From assembly GCA_030142905.1 (NCBI GenBank), contig JASJOG010000176.1:584501-648500 (forward strand): 64,000 nt of DNA. The letters are read 5' to 3'. The stretch's first letter is position 1; each line of letters opens with the position of its first letter. Origin of the DNA: Heliopora coerulea. Lineage: Eukaryota; Cnidaria; Anthozoa; Scleralcyonacea; Helioporidae. Below, in pieces: positions 45,751-55,919 of the stretch. The translations under genes and the position numbers were made by a program. The notes beneath the pieces are model-generated. The model was not told where the DNA came from, made no database searches, and was given only the letters and a program-made list of their open reading frames with translations.

Positions 45751-48700
45751 CAGGGCCGTACTCAGAAAATTCTACAGGGGGGTGTAAGCTCACTTCAACC
45801 GACTGACGCACAAGCTTGTACCGACTATATCCTATCAATCGAACCTTTTGTCTTTCCGTCGAGTGCCTAATAAAATGACGCTTGTCAACTGGTGAAATAG
45901 TCAATTAGTCCTACGTTGACAAGTACGCACTATCAATACGAAATGAAAACATGATGGTATTTTAGTATTAAAATTCATGTCTTTAGTGATCTCTCGTTCA
46001 TTACATGTAAGCAAAACATTTAACATCAACTTTGGATTTGTGAGTATTAAATTTGGTAGTTTGAAATTAGTTTAAATTGATAAGTGCTAAAAGTTAATGA
46101 TTCTACTTGTCCGTGCTAAATCGAATACGTCTTTTCTTCAAATGAACCCAGTTTTGAATAATGGTGTTTAGATCTAACCCCTCTGAAATATCTTTTTCAC
46201 ATGAAATCAACATAAGAGATTCCAGGCGATCTTGGAGCATAGTGCTTCTTAACTTGTTCTTGACCACTTTCAGTTTGCTGAATAATCTTTCATTTGAAGC
46301 CACAGTGACTGGTGCCGTTTGAAGAAAGGTGAACGCCATGTTGCAGGTGGGGTAGACAAGCTTTCTCTTACTGACGAAGGTAGCAACTTCACGGACAGAC
46401 TTGGTTTTCAACGGCTTTCCGTCAATAGACTCTTCTCTCAAGACAATGAACTCTCCGACAAGACTTTCACTTGTTAAGCTTCCGTCCAACAACTTGCACA
46501 AACTCTCTGCTAATTGTCCACTGATTTCTCCCCACGGTGGCAGCAAGACTGAAAAAGGTTTTATGTTCATAAAAACCCGATTCCAGTTCTCTCTACAATC
46601 TGTAATAATCTCATCAAGAACAGAGAACGTTTCCTTCCGGTAAAAACTGGCGAAACCAACCTCAACCTCGTTTTCACACGTATTATCCAGCCTCCTTGGG
46701 GGCACTCTTCTCCTGTGATGATGACTGAATTCTTCTTCCGGGTCGCATCCAACGTGCCTTGCCATCGCTGCAGCAGCCTTCACCTGCTTATCTACATCAA
46801 CTTCATTTCGAATCCTTTGCAAAGCCTTTGTTGTCTTGGACACCAAAGCAAGGGCATCAAGCAAGTTCAAACCTTCTTCCTGAAGCTGAACGACGAGCAT
46901 CTTGCAATGACGCATAATAAATCTCATTATTCCCAGGCTGAAAATGAAGTCGTACATTTTCATTTTCTTCAGAAGTGCCTTGGCCTTATTACCGGGTGTT
47001 TGTGTTCGAATCCAGCTCTTTGTCGATAATTTTCTGAAGCAGAGAGACTATCGACTCAAAGGAGATCCAAACACTGTCGATGGACTCCGATCTGGCTATC
47101 CACCGAGTTTACAAAAGATTTCGTAGCTTTAATGCTTCTTCGACGCTCTCTTGCGCTTTTGTAAGTGCTTCAGACCGCTTGGTGCTGCTTGAGTAAAACG
47201 AGTACAATGATTGTAGGACGACAAACATTGATAACACGATGGTACAAGCTTTGCAACTTCGCTCTACAAATGTATTCAACCGATGAGCTTGGCACGGAAT
47301 GTAAGGCACTTTCTTCTCTGGGAAATCTTTTTTGATCTTCTCATTAAACTTCTTGTGACAACCGTTGTACTCTCCAGACATACACGCCGTGAAGTCATAG
47401 GACTGGAAAAAGAACTTCCCCACATCGACACTATGATTGTTGAGACATCTCAATATCTCTGTTGTATGTCCATCGCCAGATTTATCTCCAAGCACCGTCA
47501 AAGAAAGCAAACGTTCCACCGGTTTGTTATCTGCGACGTACCTCACAACGATAGACATCTGGTCTTTATTGCTCGTATCGGGAGTCTTGTCGGCCATCAC
47601 CTAGAATGCTGGTGCTTCTTCTAATTCCTTGACAACTCGATGTCGGACTGCATCACCAATGAGCTTGATAAACTCATTTTGAGAACATCTACTCAAGTAT
47701 GTGACATGATAAAGACGCATTCTCCCCTCGTTCAGCCAATAACTCAGTAGGCGGCAGTGGCAACTCAACAACTGGACTACTTGGTAGAAGTTGCTGGATT
47801 CATCTGTTTCTCCACGAAACGCAATATCCTGCATGGCTAAAGTGCGGACAATATCACAAAGGATGGTGACCACTGTGGTGTTGAATGTGGCGTCGTCTGC
47901 TTCCTTAATTAACTCCTGGCGACGAGATGAATCAAGAAGTGCATTAACTTTTTGATTAGGATTTATAAATCTGGCAAAATCCCTTAGTGCCCCTATGTGT
48001 CCCTGGCTCGTGAAATGCTGTGACAGTTTCCCTTTCTTCTTGGTTCCGACACTCTTCATCTTATGCCACTGCCTAACTCCATTTACTGTCCATGCTTTGT
48101 CTGCTGAGGGTCTTCCAACTCCTTTTGGGAACAGGCAACACACGAAACAAGGTATATAAGGGTAATCCTTGTACCATTGGCTCGAAAACCTATTTTGTTT
48201 ACCAGGTGGGATACTTGAATCGTTGCTTGGGTAGGCCGCTAATTTGGGTTGGTAAGGCCCCATGTTGATTAGAAATTCTCGTTGGTTATCGGATGAAAAT
48301 TCACCTCGCTTTCCCGGATCGTGTTCCAGCAAATAAGCTATTTCCTGCCGAGAAACTGATCCTCTGCTTTTCTCTTTCTTTATCTTTCCCAAACGGCATT
48401 TTGCACATTTCTTTAACTCATTGCTCTGGTTTGCCATACTTTCTGCAATCTCAACCACCGTCCTGGTTCACGGGTTCACGGGACGAGTACACAGGACGGT
48501 ATACAGGACGGTAATTGAAATGCGATATCGTCTTAATAAGTAAAAACCTGTTGTGCCGAGTGGTTCTAATTATCTGTCGAATAACACGACTTTCAGTTGG
48601 CAGACTGCCAAATATAGTTGGCGACATAAAAAAACGAAAAAGTCTTGGGTAAAGGTTTACCTTACGACCTGCCGACTAAAACAATTTCTGCCGACTGAAA

Positions 48701-48759
48701 GTCGTGAAAAAAATTTGGGGGGTGTCGCACCCCCCACACCCCCCTTAGCTCCAGGCCTG
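45751..48759 (-). mobile_element. hAT transposon with CAGG ends and 8-bp target duplication
   Basis: The 3009-bp element starts CAGGGCC and ends GGCCTG. CACCTAAT (45743-45750) stands before it and CACCCAAT (48760-48767) after it, an 8-bp duplication with one change, as hAT elements make. G-runs stand inside both ends. The transposase lies on the minus strand. It is nested in a foldback repeat. Confidence 0.88.
46103..48458 (-). pseudogene. hAT transposase (TTF zinc finger, DUF4371, dimerisation domain), broken
   Basis: The minus-strand order is a basic N-terminus, then a TTF-type zinc finger (YIPCFVCCLFPKGVGR, QHFTSQGH) and the DUF4371-type catalytic region (VMADKTPDTSNKDQMSIVVR, CQAHRLNTFVE). 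The C-terminal hAT dimerisation segment follows (CNMAFTFLQTAPVTVASNER, LRSTMLQDRLESLMLI). The frame is interrupted by TAG just before VMADKTPD (47601-47603), by TAA before TRWIARSE near 47108, and by a stop and frameshift near 46965. The plan resembles ZMYM1-type transposases. It is inactive as it stands. Confidence 0.88.
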
Positions 48760-48915
48760 CACCCAATACGCTAATTCGCGAAGGAAGTTTGGAAATTTAT
48801 CTTTCGTTAGCCGAAAAAATTGAACTTCTTCTTCACGTATAAAGGCACATATATAGATCCGACACGGTTATGATTTTCTTTTGTATTTTCCTCATGAATT
48901 TTTACATTTTTTCCA

Positions 48916-49278
48916 GACGAATTTTTAAATAAGTTCTTAAAATATTTATGTAACGAATTTAAAGTAATTCCCAGATCTTTTTTGTCAATTATTACGGCCC
49001 TGTGAAAAACATAGTCGACAAGGGAGCCGTTAATAAGTATAATTTACACCAATCAATCAGTCAACCAATCAATCAATCAATCAGTCTATCAAATCAATCA
49101 ATGGTCTTCAAGTGCTAAGCATGTTGTCTTAATGGATATAATATCATCAGTGACGTCATCACTTAATCCTTCCTCTTTTCCAGTGACCGCGATGTCCCTG
49201 AAATTGCCTTTGTTTACCTAGGTATCAGACATAAGACAGATTCATTAAATCCATCTGTTTCTAAATGTTGTATTTCAG
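48916..49278. other. Short intergenic stretch upstream of the J-domain gene
   Basis: It contains CAAT/CAATCAATC repeats near 49056-49100. No gene is seen. The right end carries a polypyrimidine tract and TTTCAG, an acceptor-like site. Confidence 0.45.
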
Positions 49279-49282
49279 GACG
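49270..49282 (+). promoter_or_regulatory. Probable 3' splice acceptor before the J-domain gene start
   Basis: TGTATTTCAG followed by GACGAAAAAA is matched at 63872-63892 by TTTTTTTCAG and GACGAAAAAA in front of the third family copy. The conservation suggests a real 5' UTR intron ending here. Confidence 0.55.
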
Positions 49283-49302
49283 AAAAAAATAGTCGAAAAT
49301 CT

Positions 49303-51468
49303 ATGGATTGTTCAATTTTGGTAGTCAATCAAACAACAGACAATAAAAAAACAGACAATGAAACAAGTGACTCTTTCGTCACACTTTACATCTACCCTTC
49401 CTGGGATCCTTTATGTTGGTTGTCTTCCTTATCGAAGATCATCAATCCTGGAGACACATGCCTTTATCGTTCCGAAGGTTTCTTCAAGTTCGAGATTAAA
49501 GCAAAAGAAGATGGAAAAAAGATGAAAACCCTTTACCCAACAAGAATGTGGGAAAAGGACACATTGTTTCTAGTGACAGGCTCTAAAAGCGATCCAGAGG
49601 TCGAAGAAAAGGAATTGTCAGAATATCCTTAGGAAAGACAACTGTTGGTAAGGAGGCAAAACATGGAAAATGAAATTTCTGTAGATTGCGGGCGCAATCT
49701 GTACGAAATTTTACAGCTTAACATGAAAGAAGTTCGTGGGAAAACGTTAGAAAAACAGAATGAGATGATCAAAAAGGCGTACCACCGGGCGATGCGTCGA
49801 TGGCATCCTGACCGGAATCAAGGAATTGTCGATGATCACATCTGCAAAGAGATCATTGTGGCTTACGACATGCTTGGTGATCCCGAGAAACGTGCGAGAT
49901 ATAATAACGAGGCCGATTACAACAACGGATGGTTGTCAAAATTACGATTGAAGTCAATAATTTGGCCTGATTGCCACACCGAAGAGCAAAAGAAAGAGTA
50001 TAGAAAGAGGATGAAACTAATGCTAGTATCAGCTTTATCAGTCTTTGGTGGTGCGATTTTAACCGGGTTCACAGCAGGAATGGCTACACCTCTGGCGATT
50101 GCATGCACAGTTGCAGCGGGGGCACTCATTGGCGGGGGCGTTCAAAGTGGACTTCGGACATTCAGTCGTGAATCCATCAAAGATGGCTGTGACTATAAGA
50201 AATATTTGAAGAGTTTCGCCATCGGTGCTATTGGAGGAGCCGCGCTTGGAGGTGCGGGGGCTGGCATAACTGGGGCACTTGGGGGCGTTGGAAATGCCGC
50301 TGTTCAGTACCTCTCTGGCGGTGCAGCGACAGGAGCTGTCGGTGGGGTCATCTCATCAGTGTCCAGAGATATCGACAGAATGCTGGTGAGCGGGAAAGAT
50401 GTTTCGTGGAAAGAGTTTCTTGGTCATGCGATTGCTGGAGGGTTAATCGGAGGGGTGGTTGGCGTGGCTGGAGGTGCAGTAACATATCGTATGTTAGGTC
50501 CCACTCTGGCAGCCACAGCTGGAAGTGTTGACGAAAAAGTATTGGCGTTGGCGTTAAAAAGACTTGGGATAAAGCAATTAGAAGTTCTGACGGAACGTGC
50601 TTCAGGTAGCGTGCTGGAAACTACTGCAGGTTTTGTCGAAGAGCGTCTTGATGACTCTGTAGAAAATAGGTCCCCGAAAGATCATGTCTGTAACGGGATT
50701 AAGAACATTGTAACACGTGTGATTTAGCAGGGAAGTAAAACAATGTTGGTTCATGTGGTTAACACTTTTAAGAAAAAAGGAGATCGGGATTCCACGTCGA
50801 ACGAGGACGATGAGGGCGAGAAAAGTGGGGAAAGGATCGATGAGAAAAATTCCGGGTCGGAAAACGGAGAGGAAAACCAGTTTTCAAGCAAGGGAAATTG
50901 CAAACGTTTAAGTTCCGTCCCAAAAGAATCCCAGCAGGATGAGCCCGGACAGGGAGAACGTGAACAGGATCAACCTGGACAGGATGAAGCCAAACAGGAA
51001 GAACCCGAAAAGGATGAAGTGGAAGAGATTTTTATTTTCGATCCAAATTTTGATGAAGAAGAAAATGAAATACCAACTGAAGCACCGTTTGAGTATTTTA
51101 CTACTGAAAATATTGGTAGAATTCGCTACCTTTCTGAGGGACCTTGGATTTCAAAAATGATTGTTGAGTATGTAAACGACCAAAGAAAAAAGGTACAGAA
51201 AGAAGTGATAGGCAGCGGTAAGTCAATCGAGTTACCAGAAACAGCAGAAGATGTTCAAGTGAGGTTTCAAGTCATGCGGATTCCTGGGAAATAGTGCGAT
51301 GTCAAGAAGTACGATCGCTTCAACAAATGTTGGTGTGAACCTACAGAACAACATATCTTCAAATACGAAAGATCTGTCATACGCACTTTTACCATAGGTG
51401 GTCGACTGTATTTTGAAGCTGTGTTGAAGGTTACAGGCGAATTTTATGACGATCTAGATGGAATGTAA
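49303..51468 (+). pseudogene. J-domain / glycine-rich / acidic-tail protein; one frame with three internal TAG codons
   Basis: A single reading frame of 722 codons runs from ATG 49303 to TAA 51466 with no frameshift, interrupted only by TAG at 49630, 50725 and 51292. Parts in order are an N-terminal module of about 109 residues (LYIYPSWDPLCWLSS, TCLYRSEGFFKFEIKA), a J domain, a long glycine-rich hydrophobic region, an acidic tail rich in Glu, Gln and Asp, and a C-terminal Cys-containing module (KKYDRFNKCWCEP, RTFTIGG). J domains stimulate Hsp70 ATPase. The rest has no known role that I can state. The third TAG aligns with TGG in the fragment at 5445. The second is also TAG in the copy at 1987. 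It could be a young pseudogene, several separate proteins, or a recoded gene. Confidence 0.75.
49645..50727 (+). CDS. J-domain plus glycine-rich membrane-like segment
   Basis: This is the longest uninterrupted part. The first ATG after the upstream TAG is at 49663 (MENEISVDCGRNLYEIL). The J domain spans about codons 18-95 counted from 49645, with helix II KAYHRAMRRW, the diagnostic HPD at 49804-49812 (RRWHPDRNQG), and EIIVAYDMLGDPEKRARYNN as helix III. From about codon 125 the sequence turns glycine- and alanine-rich with repeated G-x-x-x-G spacing (GAIGGAALGGAGAGITGALG, AGGLIGGVVGVAGGAV). This resembles glycine-zipper membrane segments. It is followed by a charged end and TAG. If translated alone from 49663 it would give about 354 residues. 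Confidence 0.7.
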   Translation: MVRRQNMENEISVDCGRNLYEILQLNMKEVRGKTLEKQNEMIKKAYHRAMRRWHPDRNQGIVDDHICKEIIVAYDMLGDPEKRARYNNEADYNNGWLSKLRLKSIIWPDCHTEEQKKEYRKRMKLMLVSALSVFGGAILTGFTAGMATPLAIACTVAAGALIGGGVQSGLRTFSRESIKDGCDYKKYLKSFAIGAIGGAALGGAGAGITGALGGVGNAAVQYLSGGAATGAVGGVISSVSRDIDRMLVSGKDVSWKEFLGHAIAGGLIGGVVGVAGGAVTYRMLGPTLAATAGSVDEKVLALALKRLGIKQLEVLTERASGSVLETTAGFVEERLDDSVENRSPKDHVCNGIKNIVTRVI

Positions 51469-52560
51469 AGTTTGTTCTGAGGACTGTTTAATGCAAGCAC
51501 GCTGAATATAACTACTGGACGTGTTTCTGTTAACTTAGATTTGCATTAAACTCTTGTCCACTAATTTATTACTAACTTAGTAAGAAATTCGTTACACTGC
51601 AGCTATAATCTTTTTTAGACCAATATTTGTAATTTCAAATAAAGAATTATCCACTGCATGCACGGAAAGATCTTTCCAGTTTCCTCAGAGTTTTTTAATA
51701 TGACAATGTTTTTATGCACGCTAGGATTCAATGATTCTCTCGTTATCAGTTTATCTCAAGGCACAGAAACTTGGTTGTGATCAGTTTCTCTTTGATAAAA
51801 GAGACATGGATGATGTCCCAAGAATTTGAAAAACTTGTTTACTTTAAACAACGAAACGAAAACAGCTTTTTTTGCCTCTGTGCTGAGATAAGAACATCAA
51901 TGACGTCATTTTAATAATTGTTTTACTGTATATTTTTACGTAAGTGCTCGACCAATTAAATTGCCTAAACTTAATAAACTTACTGGATAAAAGTAAAAGA
52001 AAATTCGTCACAACAATATCACAATTCAGAGACAAAAGAAACGAATGACTTCATTGGTGTTACGTCAGCAAACTGTAACAAGTTATTTTTTCATGCAGAT
52101 AACCGATGGCATCACGTTATCATAAGCATAAGTTGTTTTTCTCACAATTTTAGAGGCTAATACCGATCAAAATTGTAGATACCGAAAATTCGCTCGAATA
52201 TTTTGACCAAAGTGAATTGCACAAAATGTATTGTAATTACAATTATTGGACGGCAGGGTCTGTTCCTTAAAATTTTTTAGCGATACAGAACTAGATATTG
52301 TGAGTACTAACGCAAAGACATTTGCTCCCCGGCCTTTCAACCGTATTGGAAGACAAAATGTGACTTTCTTATTTAATCTTGATGTTACTCGAATGGGTAA
52401 ACATACACAAATTATAGATGATATAAAAATTGGATACTGCGTAGACAGCGTTGAATGATGTAAAAGGTTTAATGGTTCGTAACTGCCGTGATTGATCGCA
52501 AAGAATTCTAACATTTCCAGCAACGACCTTTCGTAAGAGATTGAAACGTGTTCTTTCTAT
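51469..52560. other. Downstream flank with a diverged dispersed repeat
   Basis: No gene is seen. AATAAAG at about 51639 could be a polyadenylation signal for the J-domain gene. About 52165-52510 is related to the repeat at 31040-31262 (both contain AACTGCCGTGA then GATC and CAAAGAAT). Confidence 0.45.
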
Positions 52561-52570
52561 TCCTCTAGGG

Positions 52571-52776
52571 CAGTGGTTCTTAACCTTTTTTACGAACGAC
52601 CCAAAAAGGAGAAACGGAAAGACTTAGGCGACCCAAAGCGAAAAATCCTATAACTATTTGATTTTATTGAAACTCAATGAAGGCCTACGTAGGCCTACTT
52701 ACAACAATTTCGCGACCCACCGGGAAAGTGGTCTATACCCAAATTTGGGTCGCGACCCATAGGTTAAGAACCACTG
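52571..52776. mobile_element. hAT-type MITE with CAGTGGTTCTTAACC ends
   Basis: The ends CAGTGGTTCTTAACC and GGTTAAGAACCACTG are perfect inverted repeats. CTCTAGGG (52563-52570) and ATCTAGGG (52777-52784) form an 8-bp target duplication with one change. There is no coding region. Confidence 0.9.
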
Positions 52777-52791
52777 ATCTAGGGTCTAGAG

Positions 52792-53099
52792 CAGGGGTGG
52801 GCAATTAATTTTTACAAGGGACCACATGAGAAACCTGAACTGTGTTGGAGGGCCGAACCAACGATAACTTTATTCTGCTCAATATTCATTTTCTCCCATT
52901 ACGCGTGCGTCACGTAAATAAAACAAAAATGGCACGATTTTCAAAATAAAAGCAACACAATTGTATAGCATGAACATCATAAATTATATTATATAATATT
53001 TTTTCATTCATGTTCTGATTGACCTCACACTCACGCGGGCCGGACAGGGACGTCCAAAGGGCCAGATGTGGCCCGCGGGCCGTAAGATGCCCAGGTCTG
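52792..53099. mobile_element. hAT-type MITE with a perfect 8-bp target duplication
   Basis: It starts CAGGGGTGGGCAATTA and ends GATGCCCAGGTCTG. GTCTAGAG stands on both sides (52784-52791 and 53100-53107) without a mismatch. It begins within one base of the previous MITE's target duplication. It is non-coding, with GGCCGGACAGGGACG-like hAT sequence near the right end. Confidence 0.9.
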
Positions 53100-53403
53100 G
53101 TCTAGAGGTTTTTTTCATAATGTCGGTTTGCTAATGGTCGTTAAAAAAAGAAAGTGCCTTCCTTGTCGTCACCTGGCAGATAATTTCTTTATTTTTGTTT
53201 CTCACGTTTCGTTGGTTAACTTTTTGTCACGTGAGTCCTTTTCGTATAAGACCTTAGGTTGTTCTCACGCTTATAATAATATTCATCGTACACGCAGAGT
53301 TCTTACTTAATATGATGTAAATCGTTGTATAAACGGCGACTCTACAGGTGTTTATTTTCGTTTGATCTGTGCATTTTATTATATTGATGATAATCATCAA
53401 ATT

Positions 53404-53652
53404 AAGTTTGGGATTAGGGTTTGGGTTAGGATTAGGGTTGGAATAAGGATTAGGATTTGGGTTAGGATTAGGATTAGGGTTACGGTTAGGATTAGAGTTA
53501 GGTTTAGGATTAGGGTTAGCATTAAGGTTAGTATTTAGGGTTACCTGACCCTAATCCTAACCCTAATCCTAACCCTAATCCTAACCCTAATCCTAACCCT
53601 AATCCTAACCCTAATCCTAACCCTAATCCTAACCCTAATCCTAACACTAATC
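53404..53652. repeat. Inverted telomere-like array
   Basis: From about 53404 to 53546 the plus strand is made of TTAGGG, TTAGGA and related units. From 53549 to 53652 it is CCCTAATCCTAA repeated about 8.7 times. The G-rich then C-rich order is head to head. The right part is an almost pure 12-mer array; the left part is diverged. TTAGGG is the usual cnidarian telomere repeat. Confidence 0.9.
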
Positions 53653-54417
53653 AAGGAAAAACTTCGTCGCAAATTCGCAACGAAGTGTTCCAAATACGCA
53701 ACATTATTAAAAACTCCAAGCAAATTAGAAACTCGAAGTAGAATCACTCAATGTAGTTTCCCTGTAACAAGCAGTATCCCTCATCAGCATGCGAACTGTC
53801 CTAATTCAACTTCTTGTATTGTTGATGGGATCACCTTAGACCTAACAGAATCCCGTTTGAGGTTCAATTTGGTCTAATCCTCCCCCATTACTACGTTCAA
53901 GAGCCATTTAGACCAGTGTAGATTCTGAAAAGAGAACATTCCCGAGCTCTAAGGACGAATGACACAAGTTAGGGAAGATGGAAGGTGCGTAGCAACTCGC
54001 AAACCCTGCACGTCAATGGTTAACCTCATTGACTGTTGCATTATATATGCGGTAATGTTCACACCGAATGTGGTGCTAATTAAGTCCTCACCTTTTTTGA
54101 TGTGATAAAGGTTATACCGGAAGAAAAGACATATATAGGCTGAAAAAAAGAAGCGAGTTAACCCTCCGCCTACAAGCATCCTCTCACACCACTGCGAGAT
54201 CGGACGCCCGGTTTCCCCCAATGATTTTACCATATTACCTACTTCGTCTAATTGTACCACTGAGCTTTTTCTACCACTGAGGGAAAGTCTTTTGATCAAA
54301 AACTTAATCCATCTCTTAACATTAACACCAGCTCTTTACCGCTTACTCACTTTTAACTCCTTGGCCTCACTACTGTTATATGCTCTGTCTTTTACTTCCT
54401 CTTTGGCTTTTCTTTCC

Positions 54418-54573
54418 AACGGCAACAATAAGATTATATTGAACGTTGGCAGAAAAATATGTTTTACGTCCGGAAGGAAAAGGGTTATTCTTCAAAACGG
54501 TAGGACAAGGGCGGTGCATTCCATTGACCCGTCGCCAAAATTCCGGGGTTGAACAAAGGGAAATATTGATTAC
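54418..54573. repeat. Dispersed repeat shared with 62350-62512
   Basis: Both copies contain CGGCAACAATAAG, ATATGTTTTACGTCCGGAAG and GGTGCATTCCATTGACC in the same order and orientation, with scattered changes. No coding function is apparent. Confidence 0.75.
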
Positions 54574-54590
54574 TTATTAACCGAGTGTGA

Positions 54591-54705
54591 CGTCTGTACG
54601 GGAAAGTATTTGCCCGAGGTTTTCGTACAGACGAGCGACGAAGGAGCGAGGTCAGTGTGGAAAAAACCCGAGGGCAAATACTTTCCAGTACAGACCGAAC
54701 AAACG
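54591..54705. repeat. Imperfect inverted repeat
   Basis: GTCTGTACGGGAAAGTATTT near 54592 pairs with AAATACTTTCCAGTACAGAC near 54686. The region between contains a second, smaller inverted set around CGTACAGACG. It may be a MITE. Confidence 0.55.
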
Positions 54706-54750
54706 AGGTTAATAAGGAATTTATTATATGACTTATGGCTCCTTTCTTCA

Positions 54751-54934
54751 CAGGGACGGCGGAGCCGGGGGACTGCAGGGGCTGTAGCCCCCCACTTTTT
54801 TGCAAATGTAATGTTGAAACAACTACGCTTTAAAACACTTGTGCAATTTCCCAGAGAAGCATACAAATTGCTGTATTTTTATCTCAAGCCCCCCCCCCCC
54901 CCCCACCACTCGTAATTCCGCTCCGCCGTCCCTG
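54751..54934. mobile_element. 184-bp MITE with CAGGGACGGCGGAGC ends
   Basis: The ends CAGGGACGGCGGAGC and GCTCCGCCGTCCCTG are perfect inverted repeats. CTTCA flanks both sides (54746-54750 and 54935-54939). A C-run lies near the right end. Confidence 0.85.
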
Positions 54935-55919
54935 CTTCATCTCTTTTAACGAAACTTTGTGTTCATGAATTATTGGCTTAGGTTTACCTGCTTGTTTTTA
55001 CGTATTACTTCGTGGTTTTTTGCATCTATTCATCTTGTTTTCTGCTTAAAATTATCGTTGAGAGCATTTAACTTCTGTTTTCGTAGTTTGTTTTTATAAA
55101 TCTTCTCTAAAACGTACCTGAATCTTGATTGTTTTTCTTCAAATCAACTCGGAAATTTTCCCGCCAAAACCAGCCGGTCTGTACGAAAAACTTATTGCAC
55201 GGCTAGGTAGCCAATCACCGTGCGGCATTTTGCGTACAGACCGGCATACAGACTTTGTTTGAGTTGGCAGAAAAGAAGACCGATACCCGCGAAGAAATGA
55301 ATTCAGATACACTTAACTCTCTTTCTGTACATGTCTCTCTTAAGCGGAGTAAAATCATCTGGTTTTAGCCAGAGTAAAATATATTAGGTTTGTTCCGAAG
55401 AAAAAAAGTTAACTGAAACCAGTTTAACTTTTTTTCTATCCAGCGGTCTTTGACGTATAAAATGGCGTAGCGTTTACTTGAGGGACGCTCGTTCCATTTC
55501 CTTCTGGACCTCCGAAATCGTTTTGTTGGGTAAAGGAATTGGACGAAGGTCCACCTCTCATCTGCAGGATTGCCAAGCTTCTTCATGAAGAACATTTGGG
55601 ATCAGCGACTCAAAAATCCAGTCAAGATTGTCACCGTCTCCCACCCACTAGGGATAATGGTGATTCAAAAAGCCTCGATCGGCTATGGGCTAAATAATTG
55701 AATATATTCTACCGAACAAATTCTCGATTGTTAATATAGTTTTATTGAAAATATTCGACGACTTTACATTTTGGCTGATACCCAGCCGCACTAAGAGTTT
55801 CACTTGTCAGCAGAAATTCAATCGTGAATGAAACAAATACTTGGGTCAACTAAACATTTCACTTGTCCATAGTTGCCCAATTGTTGAAGTTATAGCCACG
55901 GTTCGAGTTAATTCCATGT
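54935..55919. other. No recognisable gene
   Basis: A short GAGTAAAATCATCTGG...TTAGCCAGAGTAAAAT motif near 55348-55380 belongs to the dispersed repeat described at 56515-56795. Otherwise nothing is supported. Confidence 0.4.

Noticed and set aside
53541..53747. Open frame encoding repeated Arg-Ile-Arg-Val
   Set aside because: It is the translation of the CCCTAATCCTAA telomere-like array.
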